Below, piece after piece: positions 17,773-26,663 of a stretch of DNA of 64,000 nt. The number at the start of each line of letters is the position of its first letter. Position 1 is the stretch's first letter. The notes under the pieces were generated by a model, which saw only the letters and a list, made by a program, of their open reading frames with translations, was not told the DNA's origin and made no database searches. Position numbers and translations under genes: made by a program. Origin of the DNA: Micromonospora sp. ATCC 39149 (GTDB taxonomy: Bacteria > Actinomycetota > Actinomycetes > Mycobacteriales > Micromonosporaceae); the NCBI RefSeq assembly GCF_000158815.1, contig NZ_GG657738.1:4464785-4528784 (forward strand), given 5' to 3'.

Positions 17773-18701
17773 CTGGCCGAGGGTACCCGCCGGGGCGGGA
17801 CCGGCACGGTGGTCAGGTCCTCGGCGACGACCAGCTCACCGGCGAAGTGCTCCCGGGCCTCGTCGGCGAAGCGCCCGGCGTCGCCGTAGCGCTGGGAGAA
17901 GTGGGTGAGCACCAACGTGCGTACCCCCGACTCGGTCGCCACCCGCGCGGCCTGGCCGGCCGTGAGATGCCCGACCTCGGCGGCGAGCGCCGCCTCGGAC
18001 GCCAGGAACGTCGACTCGATGACCAGCAGATCGGCGTGCTCGGCGAGGGCGTACACGTTGTCGCAGAGCCCGGTGTCCATCACGAACGCGAACCGCTGCC
18101 CGGGACGGGTCACGCTCACCTCGTCGCGGGTGACGCGACGCCCGCCGACGTCGAGGTGGCCGGCGCGCAGCAGCTCACCGACGGCCGGCCCGGCGATCCT
18201 GTGCGCGGCCAGCCGCTCCGGCAGCATCCGGCAGCCGTCCGGCTCGACCAGCCGGTAGCCGTACGTCTCGATCGGGTGCCGCAGCCGGCGGGCCTCCAGC
18301 GTGCCGCCGCCGCGCAGGGTGACCCGCTGCCCGTCGACGGTGATCGGCCCGACGGCCAGCTCGGCGGTCTCGTGGAAGGAGCTGGCGTGCCGCAGCCGGG
18401 CGAAGTAGTCGGCCCCGCCGGCCGGGAAGTGCACCGCCACCGGGTGCGGGACCCGGTCCAGGGAGAGCCGCTGAACGATGCCGGGCAGCCCAAGGCAGTG
18501 GTCGCCGTGGAAGTGGGTGACGCAGATTCGGGTCAGGTCGGTGGCGGTGACGCCGGTGTGCAGGAGCTGCCGCTGGCTGCCCTCGCCCGGGTCGAAGAGG
18601 ATCACCTCGTCGTCCCAGCGCAGCACGTACCCGTTGTGGTTGCGCGCCCGGGTCGGGGCCTGGCTGGCCGTCCCGAGCACCATCAGCTCACGCATGGACA
18701 C
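17769..18701 (-). CDS. rnz: Ribonuclease Z (tRNA 3' endonuclease)
   Basis: A 310-residue metallo-beta-lactamase-fold endonuclease that trims the 3' trailer of tRNA precursors, matching the observation that the tRNA-Leu in this window does not encode a full CCA. The zinc motif is [13 protein letters not shown] (His63, His65, Asp67, His68), with further ligands in the VMDTGLCDN and LTHFSQRY regions. GTG 18701 is used ([14 protein letters not shown]); ATG 18695 two codons later is equally good. The 5' side is unusual: a stable three-way junction ends only 25 bases upstream, preceded by hairpins, a short ORF and a promoter (18726-18986). The gene overlaps the GNAT gene downstream. Confidence 0.92.
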   Translation of the reverse strand: MSMRELMVLGTASQAPTRARNHNGYVLRWDDEVILFDPGEGSQRQLLHTGVTATDLTRICVTHFHGDHCLGLPGIVQRLSLDRVPHPVAVHFPAGGADYFARLRHASSFHETAELAVGPITVDGQRVTLRGGGTLEARRLRHPIETYGYRLVEPDGCRMLPERLAAHRIAGPAVGELLRAGHLDVGGRRVTRDEVSVTRPGQRFAFVMDTGLCDNVYALAEHADLLVIESTFLASEAALAAEVGHLTAGQAARVATESGVRTLVLTHFSQRYGDAGRFADEAREHFAGELVVAEDLTTVPVPPRRVPSAR

Positions 18702-18725
18702 GGCATTTCTCCGGCGGGTATGAAG

Positions 18726-18789
18726 CGACCCCCGGGGCTTCCGTGCTCGCGCACGGGCCGGCTGGACTTGGCCGGCACCCCGGGGGTCG
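18726..18789 (-). ncRNA. Candidate structured RNA: three-way junction in the rnz leader
   Basis: On the minus strand a 12-bp basal stem (18778-18789 with 18726-18737, CGACCCCCGGGG with its complement) encloses two adjacent perfect 6-bp hairpins. One is GCCGGC-CAAGTCCA-GCCGGC (18776-18757) and the other CCGTGC-GCGA-GCACGG (18756-18741), closed by a GNRA tetraloop. The linkers are one, zero and three bases. The rnz start codon is 25 bases downstream. The precision of all three stems and the GNRA loop favour a functional RNA over chance. I do not recognise it as a named riboswitch. Confidence 0.5.
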
Positions 18790-18843
18790 GGTGGCTGTCG
18801 TGGTTTCGCCGCACCGCTGCCACACGGTCTCGACGATCGTGCA

Positions 18844-18859
18844 CCCGCCTCGCGGCGGG
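18844..18859 (-). terminator. GNRA-loop hairpin, possible attenuator
   Basis: Minus-strand CCCGCC-GCGA-GGCGGG is a perfect 6-bp hairpin with a GCGA tetraloop. It lies between the 12-codon ORF at 18887-18925 and the three-way junction, next to a second small hairpin CTGTC-CTC-GACAG (18883-18871). It could act as a terminator or attenuator, although it is not followed by a T-run. Confidence 0.4.
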
Positions 18860-18886
18860 CAGGTTTCTCACTGTCGAGGACAGCGG

Positions 18887-18925
18887 CTAGCGGACAGCCA
18901 CCTCACGAGTCCGATTGCTATACAA
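18887..18925 (-). CDS. Candidate 12-residue leader peptide upstream of rnz
   Basis: A TTG at 18925 opens a 12-codon frame ([12 protein letters not shown]) ending in TAG at 18887. It is preceded, ten bases from the GGAGG core, by AAAGGAGGTGGTCC (18943-18930), which matches the complement of the 16S rRNA 3' end at 13 of 14 positions. That is far stronger than any other ribosome-binding site I noticed here. The codons AAT, ACT, CGT and TAT are unlike the GC3-rich usage around it, suggesting selection on the sequence itself. A promoter-like pair lies upstream and hairpins lie downstream, so a regulatory leader peptide is plausible. Translation is an inference. Confidence 0.45.
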   Translation of the reverse strand: MYSNRTREVAVR

Positions 18926-18956
18926 GTCTGGACCACCTCCTTTCCCGTGTACCGCT

Positions 18957-18986
18957 ACGCTATCCACTTCCCCGGGGCGTCGGCAA
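18957..18986 (-). promoter_or_regulatory. Promoter-like elements of the rnz leader
   Basis: On the minus strand TTGCCG (18986-18981) and TAGCGT (18962-18957) are 18 bases apart, a good sigma-70-type arrangement. The extended Shine-Dalgarno sequence starts 13 bases after the -10. The area around 18980-19000 is locally AT-richer (GAATTTTGG on the plus strand) than its surroundings. Confidence 0.4.
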
Positions 18987-19058
18987 CGAATTTTGGCCAA
19001 CGGCTCAGCAGCCCTCAGCCGGCGCTGCCGGAGCGATCAGCCAGCGCTGCCGAGGCAG

Positions 19059-20246
19059 TCAGTCGGCGATGCCGATCGGGCCCTCGCGCGGGCCCTCCTC
19101 GCTGGCCGGCTGCACCGCCAGCGACGGGAAGTCGGCCAGGTCGCCCTCCGGCTCGGCGTCCCACTCGGGGAACACCAGGTCGCTCTGGAGGTAGAGGCAG
19201 AGCAGTTGGGTGAGGTGGCCCAGCCCGTCGAGGTGGGTGCGCTCGTGGCCGTGGGTGGCGTCCACCCCGAAGCCGAGCAGCGCCACCCGGGCGTGCGCGC
19301 CCGCCTCCACCGCCGCCGCCACGTCCGAGCGGTAGTAGTCGAAGACGTCCCGGACCAGGTCCACCCCGTGCTCTCGGGCGATCGAGGCGAGGTTGCGGGT
19401 GAGGTGGTAGTCGAACGGGCCCACCCCGTCGCCCATCGCCAGGGTGGCCGCGTGCTCCCGGGACTGCTGCCCGGGGGCGACCACCGCGGCGTCCACGGAG
19501 ACGATCTCGGCGACGTCCGGGTCGAGGCCGTGACTCGCCCCGTGCCCGATCTCCTCGGTGACGGTGACCAGCAGGTGGGCCGTCACCGCCGGAGTGACCC
19601 CCGCGTCGACCATCGCCTTGAACGCGGTGAGCACGGCCGCCACCCCGGCCTTGTCGTCCAGGTGCCGCGACTTGACGTACCCGCTGGGGGTGACCGTGGG
19701 GTTGGGCAGGAACGCCACGAAGTCCCCGGCGTCGATGCCGAGCGCCCGCAGACCGGCCTCGTCGTCGACGGGCTCGTCGACCCGGACCTCGACCTGCTCC
19801 CAGCCGACCCCCTGGAGGTCGACGTCCTCGTTGTAGCGGTGCCCGCTGGCCTTGAGCGGTAGGACCTGGCCGGTGATCACCCGATCCAGGTCGTCGGTGA
19901 AGATCCGCACGTGCGCGCCCTCGGCGAACCGGGCGCTGTGCGTGCCGATCTGCTTCAGCTCCAGCCGGCCGTTCTCCTTGAGCCGCTTCACCATGCCGCC
20001 GATGGTGTCGGTGTGCACCACGATCGCCCGGTCCGCCCCGGTTTCCCGGGGCCCCGGCAGGCAGGCGCTGAGCGCGCCGCGCCGGGTCAGTGTCGAGGAG
20101 ATCCCGAGTGCGGAGAGGCGCTCGCCCACGTACTGCTGCACGTGGTCGGTGCGCCCGGACGGGCTCGGGATCTCCACCAGCTCCACCAGCACCTGGCGCA
20201 GATAGTCCAGGTCGATCTTCAGCGGGACGGGTTTGCGTGCGGTCAT
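19059..20246 (-). CDS. M42-family peptidase of the NAGGN osmoprotectant system
   Basis: A 395-residue zinc peptidase of family M42, matching the hydrolase member of the 'trio' defined with the NAGGN genes (TIGR03106 type). Metal ligands include His78 and Asp80 (VHTDTIGGM), the Asp197/Asp198 region (RHLDDKAGVAAVL) and Glu231/Glu232 (VTEEIGHG). It is the third gene of a tight operon: its ATG overlaps the stop of the synthetase by four bases. It may turn over or edit the osmolyte dipeptide, but this has not been proven for the family to my knowledge. It is cytoplasmic, with no signal peptide. Length is normal for the trio hydrolases. Confidence 0.88.
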   Translation of the reverse strand: MTARKPVPLKIDLDYLRQVLVELVEIPSPSGRTDHVQQYVGERLSALGISSTLTRRGALSACLPGPRETGADRAIVVHTDTIGGMVKRLKENGRLELKQIGTHSARFAEGAHVRIFTDDLDRVITGQVLPLKASGHRYNEDVDLQGVGWEQVEVRVDEPVDDEAGLRALGIDAGDFVAFLPNPTVTPSGYVKSRHLDDKAGVAAVLTAFKAMVDAGVTPAVTAHLLVTVTEEIGHGASHGLDPDVAEIVSVDAAVVAPGQQSREHAATLAMGDGVGPFDYHLTRNLASIAREHGVDLVRDVFDYYRSDVAAAVEAGAHARVALLGFGVDATHGHERTHLDGLGHLTQLLCLYLQSDLVFPEWDAEPEGDLADFPSLAVQPASEEGPREGPIGIAD

Positions 20247-22084
20247 GCCTGAGAGCTTGCCGCACCCGCCGGGGACCAGAGGCGTTGCGGTGCCCGCGTG
20301 CCGGGAAAGAGGAGGTCGACGAAGCGCTCGGCGGTCGGCTGCGGCTCGTGGTTGGCCAGGCCGGGCCGCTCGTTCGCCTCGATGAACACGTGCTCCGGCC
20401 GGCTCGGGGCGCCGACCAGCAGGTCCAGCCCGGTGACCGGAATGTCCAGCGCCCGGCTGGCCGCCACGCACGCCTCGGCGATCTCCGGGTGCAGCTCGCC
20501 GGTCACGTCGTGGATCGTCCCGCCGGTGTGCAGGTTCGCGGTCCGGCGCACGGCCAGCACCGTCCCCTCGGGCAGCACGTCGCGCAGCCCGTACCCGGCC
20601 TCGGCGAGCACGTCCCGGGTCATGTCGTCGACCGGGATCCGGGACTCGCCCCCGGTGGCGGCGGCCCGGCGGCGGCTCTGCCGCTCGATCAGCTCGGCGA
20701 TGTCGTGCACCCCGTCGCCGGTGATCTGGGCGGGCCGGCGGACGGCGGCGGCGACCACCTCGTGGTCGATGACGATCACCCGCAGGTCCTCGCCGTCGCG
20801 CATCTGTTCGATCAGCACGTCCGGGCAGAAGCCCCGGGCCAGCGCGACCGCGGCCGTCAGCGCCTGCGGCGTGCGTACCCCGACGGTGATGCCGTTGCCC
20901 TGCTCGCCGCGCGCCGGCTTCACCACCACCCGGCCCACCTCGGCCAGGAACGCGGCGTCGGCGTCGTCGGAGGTCGCGGTCCGGCCGGCCGGCACCGACA
21001 GGCCCGCCTCGGTGAGGATGCGCCGGGTGACCCGCTTGTCGTCGCACCGGCTCATTGCCACCGCCGAGGTCAGCTCGGACAGCGACTCCCGGGTGACGAT
21101 CGTCCGGCCGCCGTTGCTCAGCCGCAGCTCGCCCCACTCCGGGTCGGTTACCTCCACCCGGATGCCCCGGCGCATCGCCTCGTCAGCGACGATCTTCGCG
21201 TACGGGTTGAGCCGGTGGTACCCCTTCGGGGCGGCCGGCAGGAACAGCCGCTGGTTGATCGGGTTCTTCCGCTTCACGCAGAGCGTGGCGGTGCGGTAGA
21301 AGCCGAGTCGCTCGTACAGCCGGATCGCCCCGGTGTTCTCGGCCAGCACCGACAGGTCGACGAACGCCCGGCCGCGTGCGGTGAGCCGGGCGGCCAGGTC
21401 GGTGAGCAGGGCCTGGCCGGTGCCCGGCGGAGCGGTGTTGGAATCCACGGTGAGACACCACAGGCTGGCCCCGTTGTCCGGGTCGGCGAAGACCGCGACG
21501 TGGTCAACGCCGGTGATCGTGCCGACCACGTCCCCGGTGGCGTCCTCGGCGACCAGGTGCAGGAACCGGTCGGTGCGGGCGTTGTCGACCAGCACGTCGA
21601 CCGGGGCGGTGACCATGCCGTTGCGGGCATAGATCCGGTTCACCGCGTCCGCGTCGTCGGCGTCGCGCAGCGTCCGGATCCGCAGCCCGGGCGGCCCGTC
21701 GCGCTCCCCGCCGGCCCGCGGCGCGGGCAGCCGCAGCCGGTACGTCAGCGACGGGTCGATGAACAGCTCGTCGGGCAGCCGGGACACCAGCACGTGCGGG
21801 TCCCGCAGGTAGATGCAGATGTCCCGGGCACCGGCCGCCTCCGAGCGCAGCACCGCCGCCACGGCGGCCTGCTCGGTGAACGTCTGGCCGAAGACCAGCC
21901 GCCCCCAGCCGCAGTCGAGCACCATGCCGTCGCCCGGTGCCGGCCGTTCCCGCTCGCTCTCCGCGTCCGTTGGGGCCGGGGCGGGCACCATCGGGTCACC
22001 GCCCGGCCCCACCCGCTCGCGGCGGCGGCCCAGCACCCGTTCCCGGTCGGTGCGCGCCGTACCGGTCGCCAGGGTGTCGCTCAC
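20243..22084 (-). CDS. ngg: N-acetylglutaminylglutamine synthetase (GNAT + ATP-grasp)
   Basis: A 613-residue two-domain enzyme. Residues about 133-270 are a GNAT acetyltransferase (LTVDSNTAPPGTGQALLTDL, then ENTGAIRLYERLGFY); residues about 340-605 are an ATP-grasp ligase (VVVKPARGEQGNGITVGV, and EANERPGLANHEPQ at the end). This fusion is diagnostic of the enzyme making N-acetylglutaminylglutamine in the NAGGN osmolyte pathway (TIGR03103 type). The start is GTG 22084, two bases after the amidotransferase stop, and its own stop overlaps the M42 gene. The first 50 residues are Arg/Pro/Glu-rich and likely disordered. Expression is probably osmotically regulated, but no operator was recognised. 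Confidence 0.92.
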   Translation of the reverse strand: MSDTLATGTARTDRERVLGRRRERVGPGGDPMVPAPAPTDAESERERPAPGDGMVLDCGWGRLVFGQTFTEQAAVAAVLRSEAAGARDICIYLRDPHVLVSRLPDELFIDPSLTYRLRLPAPRAGGERDGPPGLRIRTLRDADDADAVNRIYARNGMVTAPVDVLVDNARTDRFLHLVAEDATGDVVGTITGVDHVAVFADPDNGASLWCLTVDSNTAPPGTGQALLTDLAARLTARGRAFVDLSVLAENTGAIRLYERLGFYRTATLCVKRKNPINQRLFLPAAPKGYHRLNPYAKIVADEAMRRGIRVEVTDPEWGELRLSNGGRTIVTRESLSELTSAVAMSRCDDKRVTRRILTEAGLSVPAGRTATSDDADAAFLAEVGRVVVKPARGEQGNGITVGVRTPQALTAAVALARGFCPDVLIEQMRDGEDLRVIVIDHEVVAAAVRRPAQITGDGVHDIAELIERQSRRRAAATGGESRIPVDDMTRDVLAEAGYGLRDVLPEGTVLAVRRTANLHTGGTIHDVTGELHPEIAEACVAASRALDIPVTGLDLLVGAPSRPEHVFIEANERPGLANHEPQPTAERFVDLLFPGTRAPQRLWSPAGAASSQA

Positions 22085-22086
22085 GG

Positions 22087-23871
22087 TCAGTCGATTCCGT
22101 GGCTCTGGAGCCACATTTCCAGGAGTCCCAACTGCCACAGCTTGTTTCCGTTCAACGGGGTGAGTTCGGCGTTCGGGTCGGCCAACAGCGCGTCGACGTA
22201 CTCGGTGCGGAACAGGTTGCGGCGGCGGGCCGCCGGCGCGTGCAGCGCGTCGCGTACCCGGTCGAGGAGCTTGCCCTCGAGGTGGGTGAGGCCCGGCACG
22301 GGGAAGTAGCCCTTCGGCCGGTCGATGACCTGGTGCGGCAGGACCCGGCGGCCGATCTCCTTCAGCACGCCCTTGCCGCCCTGGGCCAGTTTCAGCTCCG
22401 GCGGGCAGGTCGCGGCGAGCTCCACGAACTCGTGGTCGAGGAACGGCACCCGGGCCTCCAGCCCGTGCGCCATGGTCATGTTGTCGACCCGCTTCACCGG
22501 GTCGTCGGTCAGCATGATCTGGGTGTCGATGCGCAGGCCGGCGTCGACGGCGGTCTGCGCGCCGGGCAGGGCCAGGTGGGCGGCCACGAACTCCCGCGCC
22601 GGGTCGCCGTCGGCCAGCCACGCCGGGTCGAGGACCCGGGCCAGGCCGGCCGCGTCCCGGTCGAGGAAGGCCCTCGCGTACGTCTCGACGGCCCGTTCCC
22701 GGTCGACGCCGGCCAGCGGCGGGTACCAGTGGTAGCCGCCCAGGATCTCGTCCGCGCCCTGGCCGGACTGGACCACCTTGACGTGCTTCGACACCTCCTG
22801 GCTGAGCAGCCAGAACGCCACGCAGTCGTGGCTGACCATCGGCTCGCTCATCGCCGCCACCGCCGCCTCCAGCGGGGGCAGCAGGTCCCGGGCGGCCACC
22901 CGGATCTGGTGGTGGTCGGTGTCGAACGTCTTCGCCACCAGGTCGGAGTAGACGAACTCGTCGCCGGACCGGCCGCCGACGGCGTCGAAGCCGATGGAGA
23001 ACGTGGACAGGCCGCGCTGCCCCTGCTCGGCGAGCAGGGCGACGACCAGGCTGGAGTCCAGCCCGCCGGAGAGCAGCACGCCGACCGGGACGTCGGCGAC
23101 CATCCGGCGGCGCACCGCCGTGGTCAGCGACTCCAGCAGGGCGTCCTCCCAGTCGCGGGCGGACCAGCCGGACCGCTCCTCGCGCCGGGTGAACGCCGGG
23201 TCCCAGTAGACCCGCTCGCGGCAGGTGCCGTCCGCCTCGTACACCCGGACGGTGGCCGGCGGGAGCTTGGCGACCCCGCGCAGGATGGTGCGCGGCGGCG
23301 GCACGATGCTGTGGAAGCTCAGGTAGTGGGCCAGCGCCACGGGGTCGATGGCGGTGTCGATCCCGCCGCCGGCCAGCAGCGCCGGCAGCGTGCTGGCGAA
23401 GCGCACCACCCCCGGCGCCTCGGCCACGTACAGCGGCTTGATGCCGAGCCGGTCGCGGGCCAGCACGAGGCGGCCGGTGTCCCGCTCGCTGATCGCCACG
23501 GCGAACATCCCGACCAGGTGGTCGACGAAGTCGAGCCCCCACTCGGCGTACGCCTTGACGACCACCTCGCTGTCGCCGGAGGAGAAGAAGCGGTGCCCCC
23601 GGGCCTGAAGCTCCTCGCGCAGCTCCCGGTAGTTGTAGACGCAGCCGTTGAAGACGCCGGTCAGCCCTGACGCCGGGTCGACCAACGGCTGCCCGCTGGC
23701 CGCCGACAGGTCGATGATCTTCAGCCGGCGGTGGCCGAGCGCGGTCGCCCCCTGGGACCACACGCCGCCGTCGTCCGGGCCCCGGTCGCTCATCGTGGCC
23801 GCCATGCGTTCCACCGCCGCGACATCGGCCCGCGAGCCGTCACGGCGGAACTCCCCAGCCAGTCCGCACAT
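22087..23871 (-). CDS. asnO: N-acetylglutaminylglutamine amidotransferase (asparagine synthase-like)
   Basis: A 594-residue enzyme that amidates the dipeptide to N-acetylglutaminylglutamine amide (NAGGN), using glutamine and ATP. The class II glutaminase domain begins MCGLAGEF; the nucleophile must be the N-terminal cysteine after Met removal. I therefore choose ATG 23871 over ATG 23880, which would leave three extra residues. The synthetase domain has the PP-loop LLSGGLDSSLV (about residues 267-276). RPKGYFPVPGL and NLFRTEYVDALLADP are features of the trio amidotransferases (TIGR03104 type). It is the first gene of the three-gene operon. No strong ribosome-binding site is visible. Confidence 0.92.
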   Translation of the reverse strand: MCGLAGEFRRDGSRADVAAVERMAATMSDRGPDDGGVWSQGATALGHRRLKIIDLSAASGQPLVDPASGLTGVFNGCVYNYRELREELQARGHRFFSSGDSEVVVKAYAEWGLDFVDHLVGMFAVAISERDTGRLVLARDRLGIKPLYVAEAPGVVRFASTLPALLAGGGIDTAIDPVALAHYLSFHSIVPPPRTILRGVAKLPPATVRVYEADGTCRERVYWDPAFTRREERSGWSARDWEDALLESLTTAVRRRMVADVPVGVLLSGGLDSSLVVALLAEQGQRGLSTFSIGFDAVGGRSGDEFVYSDLVAKTFDTDHHQIRVAARDLLPPLEAAVAAMSEPMVSHDCVAFWLLSQEVSKHVKVVQSGQGADEILGGYHWYPPLAGVDRERAVETYARAFLDRDAAGLARVLDPAWLADGDPAREFVAAHLALPGAQTAVDAGLRIDTQIMLTDDPVKRVDNMTMAHGLEARVPFLDHEFVELAATCPPELKLAQGGKGVLKEIGRRVLPHQVIDRPKGYFPVPGLTHLEGKLLDRVRDALHAPAARRRNLFRTEYVDALLADPNAELTPLNGNKLWQLGLLEMWLQSHGID

Positions 23872-24191
23872 GCCAGGCATGCTGCCAGAGGTGGTCGCGG
23901 TTCGCCTGCTGAGACGATGTCGCCCGGGTTACGTGCTTGCTAAGATGCGCGCCTGTCCGCCCCGGGCGCGCCGCCGCCGTGGGCGTTTCCGCCCGGACCC
24001 GGCAGGCTGCCCGCCTTGCCCGTTCGGCCGGGTGTGAGAAAGCCCGCACCGGTGCGGTGCTGCCACCCACCGTCGACCGTACCTGGCCGGACGGCCTCGT
24101 CCCTCCCGCCGCTGGCCACCCCGACTCCCCCGGACGGCGCATTCAGCGCCGAACACCCCCGTGCCAGGGTGAGGGCGGCCACGAGGAGGCG
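23872..24191. other. Divergent regulatory region between the NAGGN operon and the LamG gene
   Basis: About 320 bases without a credible gene. On the plus strand TGCTAAGAT (23938-23946) is an extended -10-like element. A perfect 14-bp palindrome CCGCACCGGTGCGG lies at 24044-24057 and a hairpin GGCGC-ATTCA-GCGCC at 24136-24150. These could be operator or RNA structures. The short ORFs here have no consistent codon bias. Confidence 0.4.
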
Positions 24192-25859
24192 ATGACCATG
24201 CGCGCGACACGACGACGGGGCGTGTGGACGGGACGAGGCGGGCGGACGCTGGGCCGGCTGGTGCTGGCGGCGGCGCTCGCGGCGGCCGGGGTGCTGGCCG
24301 AGGTCTCCCCGGCGCGGGCGGTCGCCACCCGGACCGTGGCCTTCTGGAGCATGGACGAGCCGGCCGGCGCCACCATGCTCACCGACAGCAGCGGCAACGG
24401 CCGGCACGGCAGTGTCGGCGCCGAGGTGGCGACCGGGACGCGCTACGACGGTGCCACCGCCCACCGCTTCGCCTACCACAACCCCGTCGACAGGGAGTAC
24501 GTGCCGGGGCACGTGAACCTGGTGCCGGCGAGCAACGACTTCAACCCCGAGGCCGGGGACTTCTCGTTCTCGATCCGTTACCGGACCACGCGCTCCTTCG
24601 GCAACATCATGCAGAAGGGGCAGGGCGGCACGGCCGGCGGCTACTGGAAGTTCGAGGCGCCCGAGGGCAAGCCCCGGTGCATGTTCCGCGGCGGCGACGG
24701 GTCGACGCGCACCGGCTACACGGGCACGTCGATCGCCGACGGGCGGTGGCACACGGTGACCTGCAACCGCACCGCCACCTACGTCGAGATGTACGTCGAC
24801 GGCGTCCGCACCAGCCGGCTCACCGGCCCCACCGGGACGATCGCCAACAACTGGCAGTTCTCCGTCGGCGGCAAGAGCTCCTGCGACGGGGTGAACGTCA
24901 CCTGCGACTACTTCGCCGGGGACATCGACTGGATCAGGCTGGTCAAGGGCACCGGCGGCGCGGCCAACACCCCGCCGACGGCCGACCTCGCCGCGTCCTG
25001 CTCCGGGCTGGTGTGCACGTTCTCGGCCGCCGGCTCCACCGACGCCGACGGCGCGGTCCAGGACCACGCCTGGGACTTCGGCGACAGCGCGGGCGCCGGC
25101 ACCGCCAGCGTGCCGACCACGACCCACACGTACGCGCAGGCCGGCACCTACCGGGTCGCGGTCACCGTCACCGACGACCGGGGCGCCACCGGCACCGCCA
25201 CCCGGGACGTCACCGTCGCGCCGCTGCCGGAGCTGATCTCGTACGTCGGGCAGGCCACCGCCAACGCGAACGTCACCACCCACTCCGTCGCCGTGCCCGC
25301 CGGCGTCCAGCCGGGAGACACCCTGCTGCTGTTCCTCAGCCAGAACACCCACGCCGCCACCGGCGAGCCCACCGGCGTGACCGGCTGGACGCGGCTGGAC
25401 CGCCTCGACGGGGGCTACGCCACCACCACGGCCTGGTGGAAGGTCGCCGCCGACGGCGATGCCGGGACGACCCTACGGGTCACCCTCGGCGCGCAGTCGA
25501 AGGGGAACCTCGTCGTCGCCGCGTACCGGGGCACGGATCCGGTCGCCCCGGTGGCCGCCCGCGCCACCGACCCGGCCAGCTCCGCCGTCCGGGTCACCCC
25601 GAGCGCCCCGGTCACCGCCGAGCGCGGCTGGGGCGTGTCGTACTGGCTGCACGGCGACGCGACGTCGACCGCGCTGACCCCGCCGCCCGGGGTGCAGGTG
25701 CGCAGCAACAGCTCGCAGTCCGGCGGCGGCCGGGTCACCGGGCTGCTCGCCGACTCGGGCGGCTCGGTGCCGACCGGCGCGTACGGCGGATTGAGCGCGA
25801 CCGCTGCGGCGGCCAGCACCACCACGACCACCTGGACGGTCGTGCTCCGCCCGCGCTGA
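24192..25859 (+). CDS. Secreted LamG-PKD domain protein
   Basis: A 555-residue exported protein. ATG 24192 has GAGGAGG four bases upstream. The N-terminus is basic (MTMRATRRRGVWTGRGGR), then a hydrophobic core to about residue 45 ending at SPARA, a signal peptide. Residues about 48-255 form a LamG/concanavalin-like domain (AFWSMDEPAGATMLTDSSGNGRHG at the start, FAGDIDWIRLV at the end). Residues about 258-345 are a PKD domain (DHAWDFGDSAGAGTASV, YAQAGTYRVAVTVTDD). The last 200 residues are a beta-rich domain I do not recognise, with SYVGQATANANVTTHSV at its start. It probably binds carbohydrate at the cell surface. No catalytic motif was seen. Confidence 0.88.
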   Translation: MTMRATRRRGVWTGRGGRTLGRLVLAAALAAAGVLAEVSPARAVATRTVAFWSMDEPAGATMLTDSSGNGRHGSVGAEVATGTRYDGATAHRFAYHNPVDREYVPGHVNLVPASNDFNPEAGDFSFSIRYRTTRSFGNIMQKGQGGTAGGYWKFEAPEGKPRCMFRGGDGSTRTGYTGTSIADGRWHTVTCNRTATYVEMYVDGVRTSRLTGPTGTIANNWQFSVGGKSSCDGVNVTCDYFAGDIDWIRLVKGTGGAANTPPTADLAASCSGLVCTFSAAGSTDADGAVQDHAWDFGDSAGAGTASVPTTTHTYAQAGTYRVAVTVTDDRGATGTATRDVTVAPLPELISYVGQATANANVTTHSVAVPAGVQPGDTLLLFLSQNTHAATGEPTGVTGWTRLDRLDGGYATTTAWWKVAADGDAGTTLRVTLGAQSKGNLVVAAYRGTDPVAPVAARATDPASSAVRVTPSAPVTAERGWGVSYWLHGDATSTALTPPPGVQVRSNSSQSGGGRVTGLLADSGGSVPTGAYGGLSATAAAASTTTTTWTVVLRPR

Positions 25860-25867
25860 CGCCGTGC

Positions 25868-25893
25868 GGGCCGGCGGCAGGTGCCGCCGGCCC
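25868..25893. terminator. Bidirectional terminator hairpin
   Basis: GGGCCGGCGGC (25868-25878) and GCCGCCGGCCC (25883-25893) form a perfect 11-bp stem with loop AGGT. It lies between the convergent LamG and msrA genes. Confidence 0.75.
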
Positions 25894-25904
25894 CGGTGTC
25901 GCGG

Positions 25905-26564
<660 letters not shown>

Positions 26565-26663
26565 GGTGGAACTCCTCTCATACCTCTCCCCGCGTGCAAC
26601 GCCGCCGGGCCCCGGTTCCTTACCCGCCCCGGCGTCGGTTACCCGGGTCGGGCCCGAAGGGCG

